This document shows positions 14,718 to 20,826 of a stretch of DNA of 20,826 nt, one piece after another. The position numbers were made by a program, and so were the translations under genes. Numbering within the stretch: position 1 is the first letter of the stretch; each line of letters starts with the position of its first letter. The notes under the pieces were generated by a model. It was not told where the DNA came from and did no database searches. It saw only the letters and a program-made list of their open reading frames with translations. The DNA lies in assembly GCA_022791735.1 (NCBI GenBank), contig JAAVZQ010000004.1, positions 1 through 20,826 of the forward strand. Reading direction: 5' to 3'. This stretch comes from Clostridia bacterium. Its GTDB lineage: Bacteria > Bacillota > Clostridia > TANB77 > CAG-508.

Positions 14718-15703
14718 ATGTATTTGCACAAATTAATTATAGGAAATGTAGAACTAGAAAACAACATATTACTTGCACCAATGGCGGGAATAACTGACCA
14801 TGCTTTTAGAATTATTTGCAAAGAGTATGGGGCAGGTGTAGTATATACAGAAATGGTAAGCAGTAAAGCCTTAATGTATGGAGACGATAAAACTAAACTG
14901 CTTTTGAATTTAGAAGGCGAAAAAAGGCCAATTATTGCACAAATATTTGGAAGTGATGTAGAAGCAATGAAAGCTGCTGCTAAATATGTAGAAGAAAAAG
15001 CAGATATAATAGATATAAATATGGGCTGTCCTGCACCAAAAGTTGTAAAAAATGGAGATGGGAGTAAGTTACTTTTAAACATAGAATTAGCAACAAGAAT
15101 TGCAAAAGAAGTAGTGAAAAGTGTATCAAAACCAGTTACAGTAAAATTAAGAAAGGGTTGGAATAGCCAAAATATTGTATATGAAGAACTTTCAAAAAAT
15201 CTAGAAGAAGTACGGAATATCAGGGATAGTACTACATCGGAAGAACTAGAGAAGAGTATTTTAGCGGAGAATGTGATTTAGATAGCATAAAAAGGCTAAA
15301 AGAAATTGTTAAAATCCCAGTAATAGGAAATGGTAATATAAAAAGCGCAAAAGATGCAAAAGAAATGCTAGAATATACAAAAGCAGATGGAATAATGATA
15401 GGAAGAGGGGCAATAGGAAACCCATTTATATTTAGAGAAATAATCGGATATTTAAAAACAGGTAAAGAACCCAAAAGACCAAGTAATAAAGAATTATTAA
15501 ACACAATGATAAAACATATAAATTTGGAAGTAGAAGAAAAAGGCGAATATACAGGAATTCGCGAAATGAGAAAAAATTTATCATATTACACTAAAGGGTT
15601 GGCAAATAGTAGTGCTATTAGAGATAAGATAAATAAAATAGAGAGTAAGGAAGAACTTATTAACACGTTAATTGAATATTTTGAATATGAAGAGAATAAA
15701 TAA
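14718..15703 (+). CDS. dusB: tRNA-dihydrouridine synthase, requires two +1 shifts at CGG
   Basis: A flavin enzyme that reduces uridine in tRNA. Conserved elements are LLAPMAGITDHAFR (about 18-31), the catalytic NMGCPAPKVVKNGDGS (Cys near residue 99), TVKLRKGW, and the FMN-binding GNGNIKS and IGRGAIGNPFIF near the end. An extra C at 15213 interrupts LEEV-GISGIVLH and another at 15238 interrupts LH-GRTREEYFSG (canonical H-G-R-T-R-x-Q-x-Y-x-G); they lie only 25 bases apart. Skipping both gives 327 residues, the normal DusB length, with Gly at 166 and 174. ATG 14718 follows a duplicated purine-rich AGAGGAATAGAAGAT that supplies the ribosome site. It lies 33 bases after rodA. Confidence 0.9.
15213..15215 (+). 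other. CGG +1 shift site 1 in dusB
   Basis: GTA CGG AAT in the zero frame. Skipping C gives V-G-I-S-G-I-V-L-H. Confidence 0.9.
15238..15240 (+). other. CGG +1 shift site 2 in dusB
   Basis: In the once-shifted frame CAT CGG AAG. Skipping C gives H-G-R-T-R-E-E, the signature loop of Dus enzymes. It is the closest pair of sites in the window. Confidence 0.9.
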
Positions 15704-15725
15704 GAAAGAGAATTACTTTCTTATT
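15699..15725 (+). terminator. Hairpin at the dusB 3' end
   Basis: AATAAGAAAG (15699-15708) pairs with CTTTCTTATT (15716-15725); the left arm includes the dusB stop codon. Confidence 0.55.
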
Positions 15726-15760
15726 ACGTAAGAAATTTCTTCTTGGGTTTTGACATCAGT

Positions 15761-15811
15761 AATAAAAAAGCGTACCTATTAAGGGAGTTAAAAACGCTTT
15801 TTTATTTTTTT
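15761..15811 (+). terminator. Strong intrinsic terminator of the min-rodA-dusB operon
   Basis: AATAAAAAAGCG (15761-15772) pairs with CGCTTTTTTATT (15795-15806), followed by a T-run. Confidence 0.85.
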
Positions 15812-15812
15812 A

Positions 15813-15933
15813 TTGAATAGGAAAAATCACAGATTTTTGCTATTCAACAAGGTTAATTTACCTTGGGCAGTGCAATAATCGCGAAGCGATTTTGCACATG
15901 TGTGCGTCGAAATCTTTGATTTCGCTAACGCAC
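15813..15933. repeat. Run of four consecutive hairpins
   Basis: TTGAATAG...CTATTCAA (15813-15847, inner AAAAATC/GATTTTT), CAAGGT...ACCTTG (15848-15865), GTGCAA...TTGCAC (15870-15897, inner AATCGC/GCGATT), and GTGCGT...ACGCAC (15902-15933, inner CGAAATC/GATTTCG). All are near-perfect, packed end to end and GC-richer than the flanks. The 257-base gap between dusB and the next gene contains this run and the two terminators and no ORF. Confidence 0.75.
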
Positions 15934-15966
15934 AATTTTCTTATTTAATTAGAAAAGAGGGTGTGT

Positions 15967-16587
15967 GTGAAGAAGAAGTTTATTTTAGCAATTTTAATTT
16001 TTTTGATAATTTCTATATTTATTTTAGCAAAATTTGAATATAAAAAATTATTTTCTGGCAATAATATAAGTAAATCAGATAACACTGACATTTTAAATAT
16101 TAGTTCTTATGAAGCAACAATAGAAGTAGAAGTATATAGTAATAAAAATACAAATAAATATTTAATAAAACAGAAATATGTAGAGCCGAATATATTTAGA
16201 CAGGAAATAATAAATCCAACCAGTATAGAAGGAATCACAATAATTTCTAATGGAGAACAGACAATCCTTGAAAATAAAGCATATAACTTAAAAACAGTGT
16301 ATGAAAATTTTAAAGGTAAAGCATCAAATTTAAGTTTAGTGAGCTTTATAAATGCATATAAAGAGGATGAAGGCAGCAAAATAGAAGAAAATGAAAAAGA
16401 AAAAATAATGAAAACAAAAATAAAAGACAGTAATAATAAATATCAAAAATATCAGAACCTGTATATTAGCAAAAAAACGAATTTACCAACTAAAATGGAG
16501 ATACTAGACATTAACCAAAATAGGACAGTTTACATATTATATAATGAAATAGTAATAAATAAGACAAATCCAAGAGATATACTTTAA
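15967..16587 (+). CDS. GerS-like membrane-anchored lipid-carrier-fold protein
   Basis: A 206-residue protein with an N-terminal hydrophobic anchor (KKKFILAILIFLIISIFILA) followed by a beta-rich extracellular domain (YEATIEVEVYSNKNTNKYLIKQKYVEPNIFRQEI...). This pattern, with a repeated E-x-x-x-F-R-x-E-I and NGEQTILENK, is that of LolA-fold proteins related to the Clostridial germination protein GerS. GerS proper is a lipoprotein with a lipobox Cys; none is seen here, so this one is anchored by its helix. GTG 15967 is chosen because AGAGG at 15956-15960 is 6 bases away, whereas GTG 15961 directly abuts it. Its neighbour mazF follows 69 bases later. Spore-related function is inferred from family. 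Confidence 0.65.
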   Translation: MKKKFILAILIFLIISIFILAKFEYKKLFSGNNISKSDNTDILNISSYEATIEVEVYSNKNTNKYLIKQKYVEPNIFRQEIINPTSIEGITIISNGEQTILENKAYNLKTVYENFKGKASNLSLVSFINAYKEDEGSKIEENEKEKIMKTKIKDSNNKYQKYQNLYISKKTNLPTKMEILDINQNRTVYILYNEIVINKTNPRDIL

Positions 16588-16656
16588 AAAGAATATCTTG
16601 AAACTAATAGTTAAAATATATCTGAAAATATATGGAATATCAGGAGTGATAAAATA

Positions 16657-17007
16657 ATGGTAATAAAAAGAGGAGATATGTTTTATGCAGATTTAAGTCC
16701 AGTAGTTGGCTCAGAACAAGGGGGAATAAGACCAGTATTAATCATACAAAATGATACGGGAAATAAATATAGCCCAACAGTAATTGCAGCAGCAATCACA
16801 TCACAGACAGGTAAAAACAAGCTCCCAACACATATAGAAATAGGTACAGAATGTAGTGGACTTAAATCAGATTCAATAGTACTAACCGAACAAATTAGAA
16901 CAATAGACAAAAGCAGATTAAAAGAAAGAATTGGTCATATTGATGATGGTAAAATAATAAATAAAATAAATAATGCACTTGGTGTAAGCTTCGGTTTGGA
17001 AGAATAA
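16657..17007 (+). CDS. mazF: MazF/EndoA-type mRNA endoribonuclease toxin
   Basis: A 116-residue protein matching the EndoA/MazF family along its full length: RGDMFYADLSPVVGSEQGGIRPVL (about 5-28), the conserved NKYSPTVIAAAITSQ, LPTHIEI and the C-terminal VLTEQIRTIDKSRL. These toxins cut mRNA at short single-stranded motifs. In Bacillus and many Clostridia the antitoxin (MazE/EndoAI) gene lies directly upstream; here the preceding gene is the GerS-like one and no short DNA-binding antitoxin ORF is found, so the partner is elsewhere or absent. CAGGAGTG at about 16641-16648 gives the ribosome site. TTC GGT near the end is in phase as F-G and needs no shift. Confidence 0.92.
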   Translation: MVIKRGDMFYADLSPVVGSEQGGIRPVLIIQNDTGNKYSPTVIAAAITSQTGKNKLPTHIEIGTECSGLKSDSIVLTEQIRTIDKSRLKERIGHIDDGKIINKINNALGVSFGLEE

Positions 17008-17008
17008 C

Positions 17009-17036
17009 AAAAGGGGTGCCGTAATGACACCCTTTT
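17009..17036. terminator. Bidirectional terminator between mazF and the HD-GYP gene
   Basis: AAAAGGGGTG (17009-17018) pairs with CACCCTTTT (17028-17036), with A-run and T-run on either side, so it can stop transcripts from both converging genes. The minus-strand gene's stop codon is in the arm. Confidence 0.75.
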
Positions 17037-17977
17037 AAGCTTTTAAAGCTTTTATAATCTCAATTTCTCTTTTCAATTTTCCTATCAAATCTTCTTTGAC
17101 ATCTAATGCGTCATTATATTCACTCAAGATTTGCCTATAATTTTCGTAATTTTCACCTCTTTCAAAAAGTAGACGCATATAATCTTTATAGTAATCTATT
17201 TCAGACTGCCTTTTAGAACCTTTCATTTTTTCATCAAATTTTTGTATTTTAGTTAGCCTTTTAATTTGGTCTTTCAAATATTCCATATATTCTAAAGTAC
17301 AAGACATTTCGTACAAAGTATCATCAATAACAACCTTAAATAAAACTTTTAAAACCTTAGGATTAATCTTTCCATCTTTTGAAAAAGTATTTAATAGATC
17401 TAAAGCAACAGTTTGACGTGTAGGTTGCGTATCTCTTATTAAAAGTTTTAAAGTATCAGAGATATTGACGTGAGTTTTATATTGCCTTTTAGTTACAATA
17501 GCATCGAAAACATCTGCTATATGTATAATTTGTGCATAATAAGGGATGTCTTTTTTTGTAACGTTATTAGGGTATCCGTGATCCATCTAAACACTCATGA
17601 TGATAAAGGGCACCTCCCGCATAAGGACGAAGTTTTAAATCCTTCATACACATGTTATAACCAATAGTTGTATGAGTTTTCATTATATCGAACTCTTCAT
17701 CAGTAAGTAAAGAGGGCTTAGATAATATATCAGGAGGGATAAAGATTTTACCAATATCATGCAAATATGCAGCGATTGTTGCGTGAATAGTAAAAGACTT
17801 ACTAGTATGTAGATACTCACACATTCTACAAGTTAAATTTGCTACATTTTCACTATGTCTTCTAGTAAATAAATCTAAGTTTTCAAGCATATTAAGCTGA
17901 TAACGCATGGTTTTATCTAGATTATATGATTTTAAAATAGTTGGACTATAAAACTCAATATCTTGTTTTAACAACAT
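17035..17977 (-). CDS. HD-GYP domain phosphodiesterase, requires one +1 shift at CGG
   Basis: A 313-residue protein with the HD-GYP core that hydrolyses cyclic di-GMP: RHSENVANLT (about 40-49), HDIGK (about 73-77), THTTIGY, YHHECLDGSGYPNNV with the GYP signature, and HIADVFDAIVTKRQYK. On the minus strand an extra C (complement of 17578) splits DGS-GYP: zero frame TCA CGG ATA, skipped TCA GGA TAC. The restored Gly 134 is the G of GYP. The start at 17977 has TAAGGAGA 5 to 12 bases upstream. No sensor or GGDEF domain is present; the C-terminal 130 residues are charged helices. It is the only shifted gene on this strand, showing the phenomenon is not strand-bound. Confidence 0.9.
17576..17578 (-). 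other. CGG +1 shift site in the HD-GYP gene
   Basis: Minus-strand zero frame TCA CGG ATA. Skipping C gives S-G-Y-P, restoring the GYP motif. Without it the frame stops at TAA three codons on. Confidence 0.9.
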
Positions 17978-18008
17978 ATATTTTCTCCTTAGTAAATTTA
18001 TATAATAT

Positions 18009-18037
18009 ATGATAACACTAAAGTGAAAAAAAATCAA
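18009..18037 (-). promoter_or_regulatory. Promoter for the HD-GYP gene
   Basis: On the minus strand TTGATT (18037-18032) and TATCAT (18014-18009) with a 17-base spacer, about 30 bases before the gene start. Confidence 0.5.
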
Positions 18038-18058
18038 CAACGAATTAAATCAAAAATA

Positions 18059-18087
18059 TTGCTCTTTTAAATAAATTATGCTAAAAT
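18059..18087 (+). promoter_or_regulatory. Promoter for tRNA-Gln
   Basis: TTGCTC 18059-18064, 17-base spacer, TAAAAT 18082-18087, about 22 bases before the tRNA. Confidence 0.55.
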
Positions 18088-18109
18088 AATTATGTTATAA
18101 ATTTGATAT

Positions 18110-18184
18110 TCGGGTGTCGCCAAGTGGTAAGGCATCGGACTCTGACTCCGACATGCGTTAGTTCGAATCTAACCACCCGAGCCA
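18110..18184 (+). tRNA. tRNA-Gln (anticodon CUG), CCA encoded
   Basis: Acceptor stem TCGGGTG/CACCCGA (18110-18116 with 18174-18180), D-arm GCCAAGTGGTAAGGC, anticodon stem TCGGA/TCCGA with loop CTCTGAC, so the anticodon is CUG reading CAG. TTCGAAT T-loop, then G and encoded CCA. The anticodon does not read CGG, so this tRNA does not explain the CGG sites. Confidence 0.93.
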
Positions 18185-18270
18185 ATAAGAAGTTTCGTCG
18201 AACTTTTTGGAAGCCTTGATATAACTTAATTTCAAGACTATCAAAAAGTTTGATGAACACAAAAACTTAA

Positions 18271-18297
18271 ACCGTTTCAAAAGAAACGGTCTTTTTT
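18271..18297 (+). terminator. Terminator after tRNA-Gln
   Basis: ACCGTTTC (18271-18278) AAAA GAAACGGT (18283-18290), then CTTTTTT. Confidence 0.9.
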
Positions 18298-18304
18298 AAC
18301 ATTA

Positions 18305-19000
18305 AAGTAAACCCCCAGCTATGCTGGGGGAATAAAAAACTTATAGTTATGCACAAAGTAACAAAAAGCCCACTCAAACATGATATAATATTTAAAGTTT
18401 GACAGCTTAAATATTAAATATGAGAGGAGCGGGATGTATGAAAAGTTCATACACAGATAGTTTAGCACACACAACGTGGGAATGCAAGTACCATATAGTG
18501 TTTGCACCAAAATTTAGAAGAAAAGAAATATATGGAACACTAAAGAGAGAAATAGGAATGATACTGAGAGAATTATGTAGAAGAAAAGATGTCGAAGTAA
18601 TAAATGCAGAAGCATGTCCAGAACACATACACATGTATGTAAGTATACCACCGAAATAGAGTGCATCATCATTTATGGGATATTTGAAAGGAAAGAGTAC
18701 ACTGAGAATATTTGAAAGACACGCGAATTTGAAATACAAATATGGAAATAGAACATTTTGGTGTCGAGGATTTTATGTAAGTACAGTAGGAAATAACAAG
18801 TCTGCAGTATATAACTATGTAGCAAATCAATTGAAAGAAGACATGATGACAGATCAAATGACGATAAAAGAATTTAAATACCCTTTTAAAGGGTAGTAAG
18901 TAACAGAAACGCAAGCGAAAGTGGCGTAAGCTGTCAAACTGGTGGCACTTTAGTGCCAGCTAGTATCAAGGCCTTATAGGCCGATATGAAAATCCCCCAG
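18305..19000 (+). mobile_element. IS200/IS605-type element with broken transposase
   Basis: The left end carries the typical perfect hairpin CCCCCAGC TAT GCTGGGGG (18312-18330). The right end has two hairpins, GGCACT/AGTGCC (18944-18957) and GGCCT/AGGCC (18970-18982), and ends in a CCCCCAG close to 19000. Between them lies a single Y1 transposase. Such elements make no inverted terminal repeats or target duplication, so the exact ends are approximate. The element sits between the tRNA terminator and the nucleotidyltransferase whose 5' end it has removed. Confidence 0.85.
18438..18896 (+). pseudogene. tnpA: IS200-type Y1 (HUH) transposase with in-frame TAG
   Basis: Reading from ATG 18438 (AGGAG 11 bases upstream), the protein matches IS200 TnpA: YTDSLAHTTWECKYHIVFAPKFRRKEIYG, the HUH motif PEHIHMYVSIPP, then TAG at 18657-18659, then in the same frame SASSFMGYLKGKSTLRIFERHANLKYKYG...NRTFWCRGFYVSTVG and YNYVANQLK with the catalytic Tyr. 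The family has Tyr (IPPKYS) where TAG stands, so a single base change from TAT or TAC produced the stop. The upstream ATG 18420 gives six extra residues and is less likely. Full length with the stop read through would be about 152 residues. The element is therefore probably immobile unless helped in trans. Confidence 0.9.
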
Positions 19001-19002
19001 TT

Positions 19003-19770
19003 TTAAATGATTGTGCTTCTAATCTTGTACTTTCTACAAATGAAAAAGATAGTATTAATACTTCTATAAATACTCTTGAAACAAGACTAAATTCGTACTT
19101 TGGTTTAGATATTAGAGAACAATTTAAATTTGGCTCTTATACAAGAGTAACTATATTGCCAAGAAAAGTAGATGAAAATTCAGATGTGGATTATATGATT
19201 GTCTTTGATAATTCTAATAATTATAAGCCTCAGACTTTTTTAGATAGGCTTAAAAGATTTACAGAAGCAAAATATTCAACATCAGAAATATATCAATCAT
19301 CACCTACTATTGTTTTGGAATTAAATAAAATTAAGTTCGAATTAGTGCCTGCATATAATAGCTGGGGGACATATTATATACCAGATGGTAATGGAGGTTG
19401 GATGTCAACATATCCTAATGATTTTAATGATAAGCTAACTGAAACAAACAATAATAATTCATATAAAATAAAACCATTAGTTAGATTAATTAAACATTGG
19501 AATATAAACGTAAATTATCATGATTTAACTTCATATAAAATTGAAGAAAGAATTGCTTATAATATGACCTATGCATATTACACTTGTACAAGCTATACAG
19601 ATTATGCAAAGAAGGCTTTTAATGAATTAAAAAATTTAACCTATGATATATCAATTTTAAATAGAATTGATCGTGCACTAGAAAGAATTGATAAAGCTAT
19701 AGAATATGAAAATGATGGTAAATCATATTCTGCTTCTGAAGAAATTAAAAAGGTGTTCCCAGAGGTTTAA
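19003..19770 (+). pseudogene. CD-NTase (SMODS/CBASS-type nucleotidyltransferase), 5' truncated by the IS
   Basis: The frame is open from the IS right end (18964) to TAA 19768-19770 without any ATG or GTG before the active site. Sequence directly after the IS (about 19003) reads LNDCASNLVLSTNEKDSINTSI, the usual N-terminal helix of this family. Active-site features are GSYTR (about 19132) and ENSDVDYMIVF with the D-x-D metal pair, then KFELVPA carrying the third acidic residue, and LVRLIKHWN. These are hallmarks of cGAS/DncV-like nucleotidyltransferases that make cyclic oligonucleotide alarm signals during phage attack. Only about ten residues and the start are missing. TTG 19156 would leave out the GS motif, so a functional product is unlikely. 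The next gene, 3 bases on, is its effector. Confidence 0.85.
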
Positions 19771-19773
19771 AAT

Positions 19774-20523
19774 ATGAATAGTGATAGAAAAGATGAAATT
19801 CAAGAACTATATGACAGAACAAATAAAATTAGTAATTTAGGAAATATACTATTTTTGTTAAATATAATTATCTCATTTATATTAATATTTGATTTTGAAT
19901 ATAAAAGTATAATTATTATAATTAGCATTATTTTAACTATAGGATATGTGATTTTAACAAATATAAATGAAATATATTTTAGTAATCTCGCAGAGAATGA
20001 AAGAAGAAAGTCACTTATTAAAGAATCATTTGGTGTTAATACAACGCTTAGAGAAACTAAAAATTATTACAATAATAGTGAAGAACCATCTATTGAGAAA
20101 TTAGGATTAAATTGCTATGAAAGTGCTTTTTTACAAAAAAGGTAGTAGACAAAATGATGATAGGATGGATTATTAAATCTACTGTTTTTATTGTTATATA
20201 TTTTTTTGATGATTCAATTAGAAAATTTAGATGTGCTGTTAATTATTACACAAACTGTATTTTCAGCTGAAATCATATGTTACTTTATTAAATTATGTTA
20301 TTATAAATTTCAACTTGACAAAGTATGCAAAGAATTTCAAGATATATTCTTTGTATTAGGATTAACAAATGTAGATACGAAAATTTTAATACTAGATGCT
20401 ACATTAGATTATGAATGTTTAAAAAGTTATTGCAAAATATCAACTTCAAGTAAAATATTTTTCAAAAATAATGAGCAATGGTCAAGGGAATGGCAAATAT
20501 TAATAAAAAAGATAAAGAGATAA
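19774..20523 (+). pseudogene. S-4TM pore-forming effector with two compensating slips
   Basis: The first part (19774-20145) has two hydrophobic helices, then NLAENERRKSLIKESFGVNTTLRETKNYYNNSEEPSIEKLG, the typical cytoplasmic segment of SMODS-associated 4TM (S-4TM) effectors, and stops at TAG 20143. The family continues in another frame: KVVDKMMIGWIIKSTVFIVIYF, read from 20139, then returns to the original frame at about 20203 for LMIQLENLDVLLIITQTVFSAEII... to TAA 20521-20523. The changes fall at an A6 run (20135-20140) and a T7 run (20202-20208), consistent with one base lost and one gained. In CBASS such membrane proteins kill or arrest the cell when the cyclic nucleotide binds. Whether slippage can still give full-length product is unknown. 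Confidence 0.8.
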
Positions 20524-20575
20524 ATTTGAAATTGATATAATAAAGTTGATAAAAAGGATTAAGAAAATAAAAAAG

Positions 20576-20625
20576 TTAAACTAAAATAAGGCGATTTTGT
20601 TGACAAACGCCTTATTTTAGTTTAA
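20576..20625 (+). terminator. Long perfect hairpin after the effector gene
   Basis: TTAAACTAAAATAAGGCG (20576-20593) is the exact reverse complement of CGCCTTATTTTAGTTTAA (20608-20625), 18 base pairs with a 14-base loop. Confidence 0.8.
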
Positions 20626-20646
20626 TATGTAGTAGGGGGAGAAAAA

Positions 20647-20826
20647 ATGATATATACATATAGTGAATTGAAAAATAATGGATTGGATAATTATAATATA
20701 AATAAAAAAGTAGCAAACAAAGAACTATATAAGATTGAAAGTGGTCTATATTCAGATACTGAAAAATACAATCCTTTGGAATATATTGTGAAAAGATATC
20801 CTAATAGTATTTTTACATCAGAAAGT
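20647..20826 (+). CDS. AbiEi-type antitoxin (type IV TA), 5' part
   Basis: ATG 20647 with AGGGGGAG at 20635-20642 opens a frame running off the window end (60 codons). The visible part, MIYTYSELKNNGLDNYNINK, then NKELYKIESGLYSDTEKYNPLEYIV and RYPNSIFTSES, follows the N-terminal winged-helix pattern of AbiEi antitoxins (helix-turn, K-I-x-x-G-L-Y, P-L-E, Y-P-x-A/S-I-F-T-x-E-S). These repress their operon and counter the AbiEii nucleotidyltransferase toxin, which should lie just beyond the window. It adds a second defence-type gene beside the CD-NTase and S-4TM pair. Confidence 0.7.
   Translation, partial: MIYTYSELKNNGLDNYNINKKVANKELYKIESGLYSDTEKYNPLEYIVKRYPNSIFTSES

Noticed and set aside
16989..16994. 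TTCGGT near the end of mazF as a shift site
   Set aside because: TTC GGT is already F-G in phase and no extra base is present.
3745..17578. prfB-like or slippery-heptamer frameshifting at the CGG sites
   Set aside because: The codons before CGG are too varied for a common P-site slip, no upstream Shine-Dalgarno-like stimulators recur, and two sites precede TAA while the others do not.
18110..18184. tRNA-Gln as a reassigned CGG-reading tRNA
   Set aside because: The loop CTCTGAC gives anticodon CUG, which reads CAG. Nothing suggests it decodes CGG, and the corrected proteins need Gly by skipping, not Gln.
18190..18265. Imperfect inverted repeat GTTTCGTCGAACTTTTTGG / TCAAAAAGTTTGATGAAC after the tRNA
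   Set aside because: It pairs partly with G-U allowance and might be a tRNA trailer structure or mobile-element scar; too imperfect to name.
20135..20208. Programmed frameshift in the S-4TM gene like the CGG sites
   Set aside because: No CGG is present; both changes lie in homopolymers and compensate each other, which fits ordinary slippage mutations.

Overview
The window looks like a low-GC Clostridia-type Firmicute, probably a gut or environmental spore former. The bulk is very AT-rich, and the gene families (MinD/MinE-RodA, EndoA-type MazF, a GerS-like lipid-carrier protein, a folate ECF transporter under a THF riboswitch) fit that group. One gene, the membrane pyrophosphatase at 5234-7366, has a visibly GC-richer codon choice and looks transferred.

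The most striking signal is a recurrent one-base insertion. Six otherwise intact conserved genes (GNAT acetyltransferase, folC, ecfA, rodA, dusB, an HD-GYP protein) carry 12 extra C bases. Every one creates an in-frame CGG, and at every one skipping the C (a +1 shift) restores the family's sequence with GGN read as a conserved glycine. folC and ecfA need three shifts each, rodA and dusB two each. I find no in-frame CGG read as arginine in any AT-rich gene here, whereas CGA, CGC and CGT are used normally. The only in-frame arginine CGGs (three) are in the foreign-looking pyrophosphatase. The simplest biological reading is a lineage in which CGG has lost its tRNA and triggers +1 skipping to glycine. 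A systematic sequencing or assembly artefact is the main rival.

Layout. 1-4027: a same-strand run of HAD nucleotidase (partial), MFS-type transporter, sialidase-like beta-propeller, NUDIX hydrolase, HAD phosphatase and GNAT acetyltransferase. 4028-5233: a promoter, a small membrane ORF broken by a stop codon, an orphan type II-like CRISPR mini-array, two tiny ORFs, a second decayed repeat-spacer-repeat unit and the pyrophosphatase leader. 5234-7430: K+-dependent-type membrane pyrophosphatase with a strong terminator. 7468-8288: single-pass surface protein of unknown function. 8301-11776: folate module, with promoter, THF riboswitch, overlapping terminator/RBS, folT, folC, ecfA, ecfT. 11814-12143: pilin-like small protein. 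12199-15703: minD, minE (with a long acidic tail), rodA, dusB. 15704-15960: terminators and a run of four hairpins. 15967-17007: GerS-like protein and MazF. 17035-17977 (minus strand): HD-GYP protein. 18110-18184: tRNA-Gln(CUG). 18305-19000: IS200-type element with a broken transposase. 19003-20826: a decaying defence cluster, with a CD-NTase (SMODS/CBASS-type) cut at its 5' end by the IS, an S-4TM effector with two compensating homopolymer slips, and the start of an AbiEi-type antitoxin.

Functionally, folT/folC/ecfA/ecfT would import folate and trap it by polyglutamylation under tetrahydrofolate feedback. minD/minE/rodA act in division-site placement and cell-wall elongation. Both groups contain genes that yield a full-length product only if CGG is skipped, so the shift would have to be efficient and constitutive rather than an occasional regulatory event.
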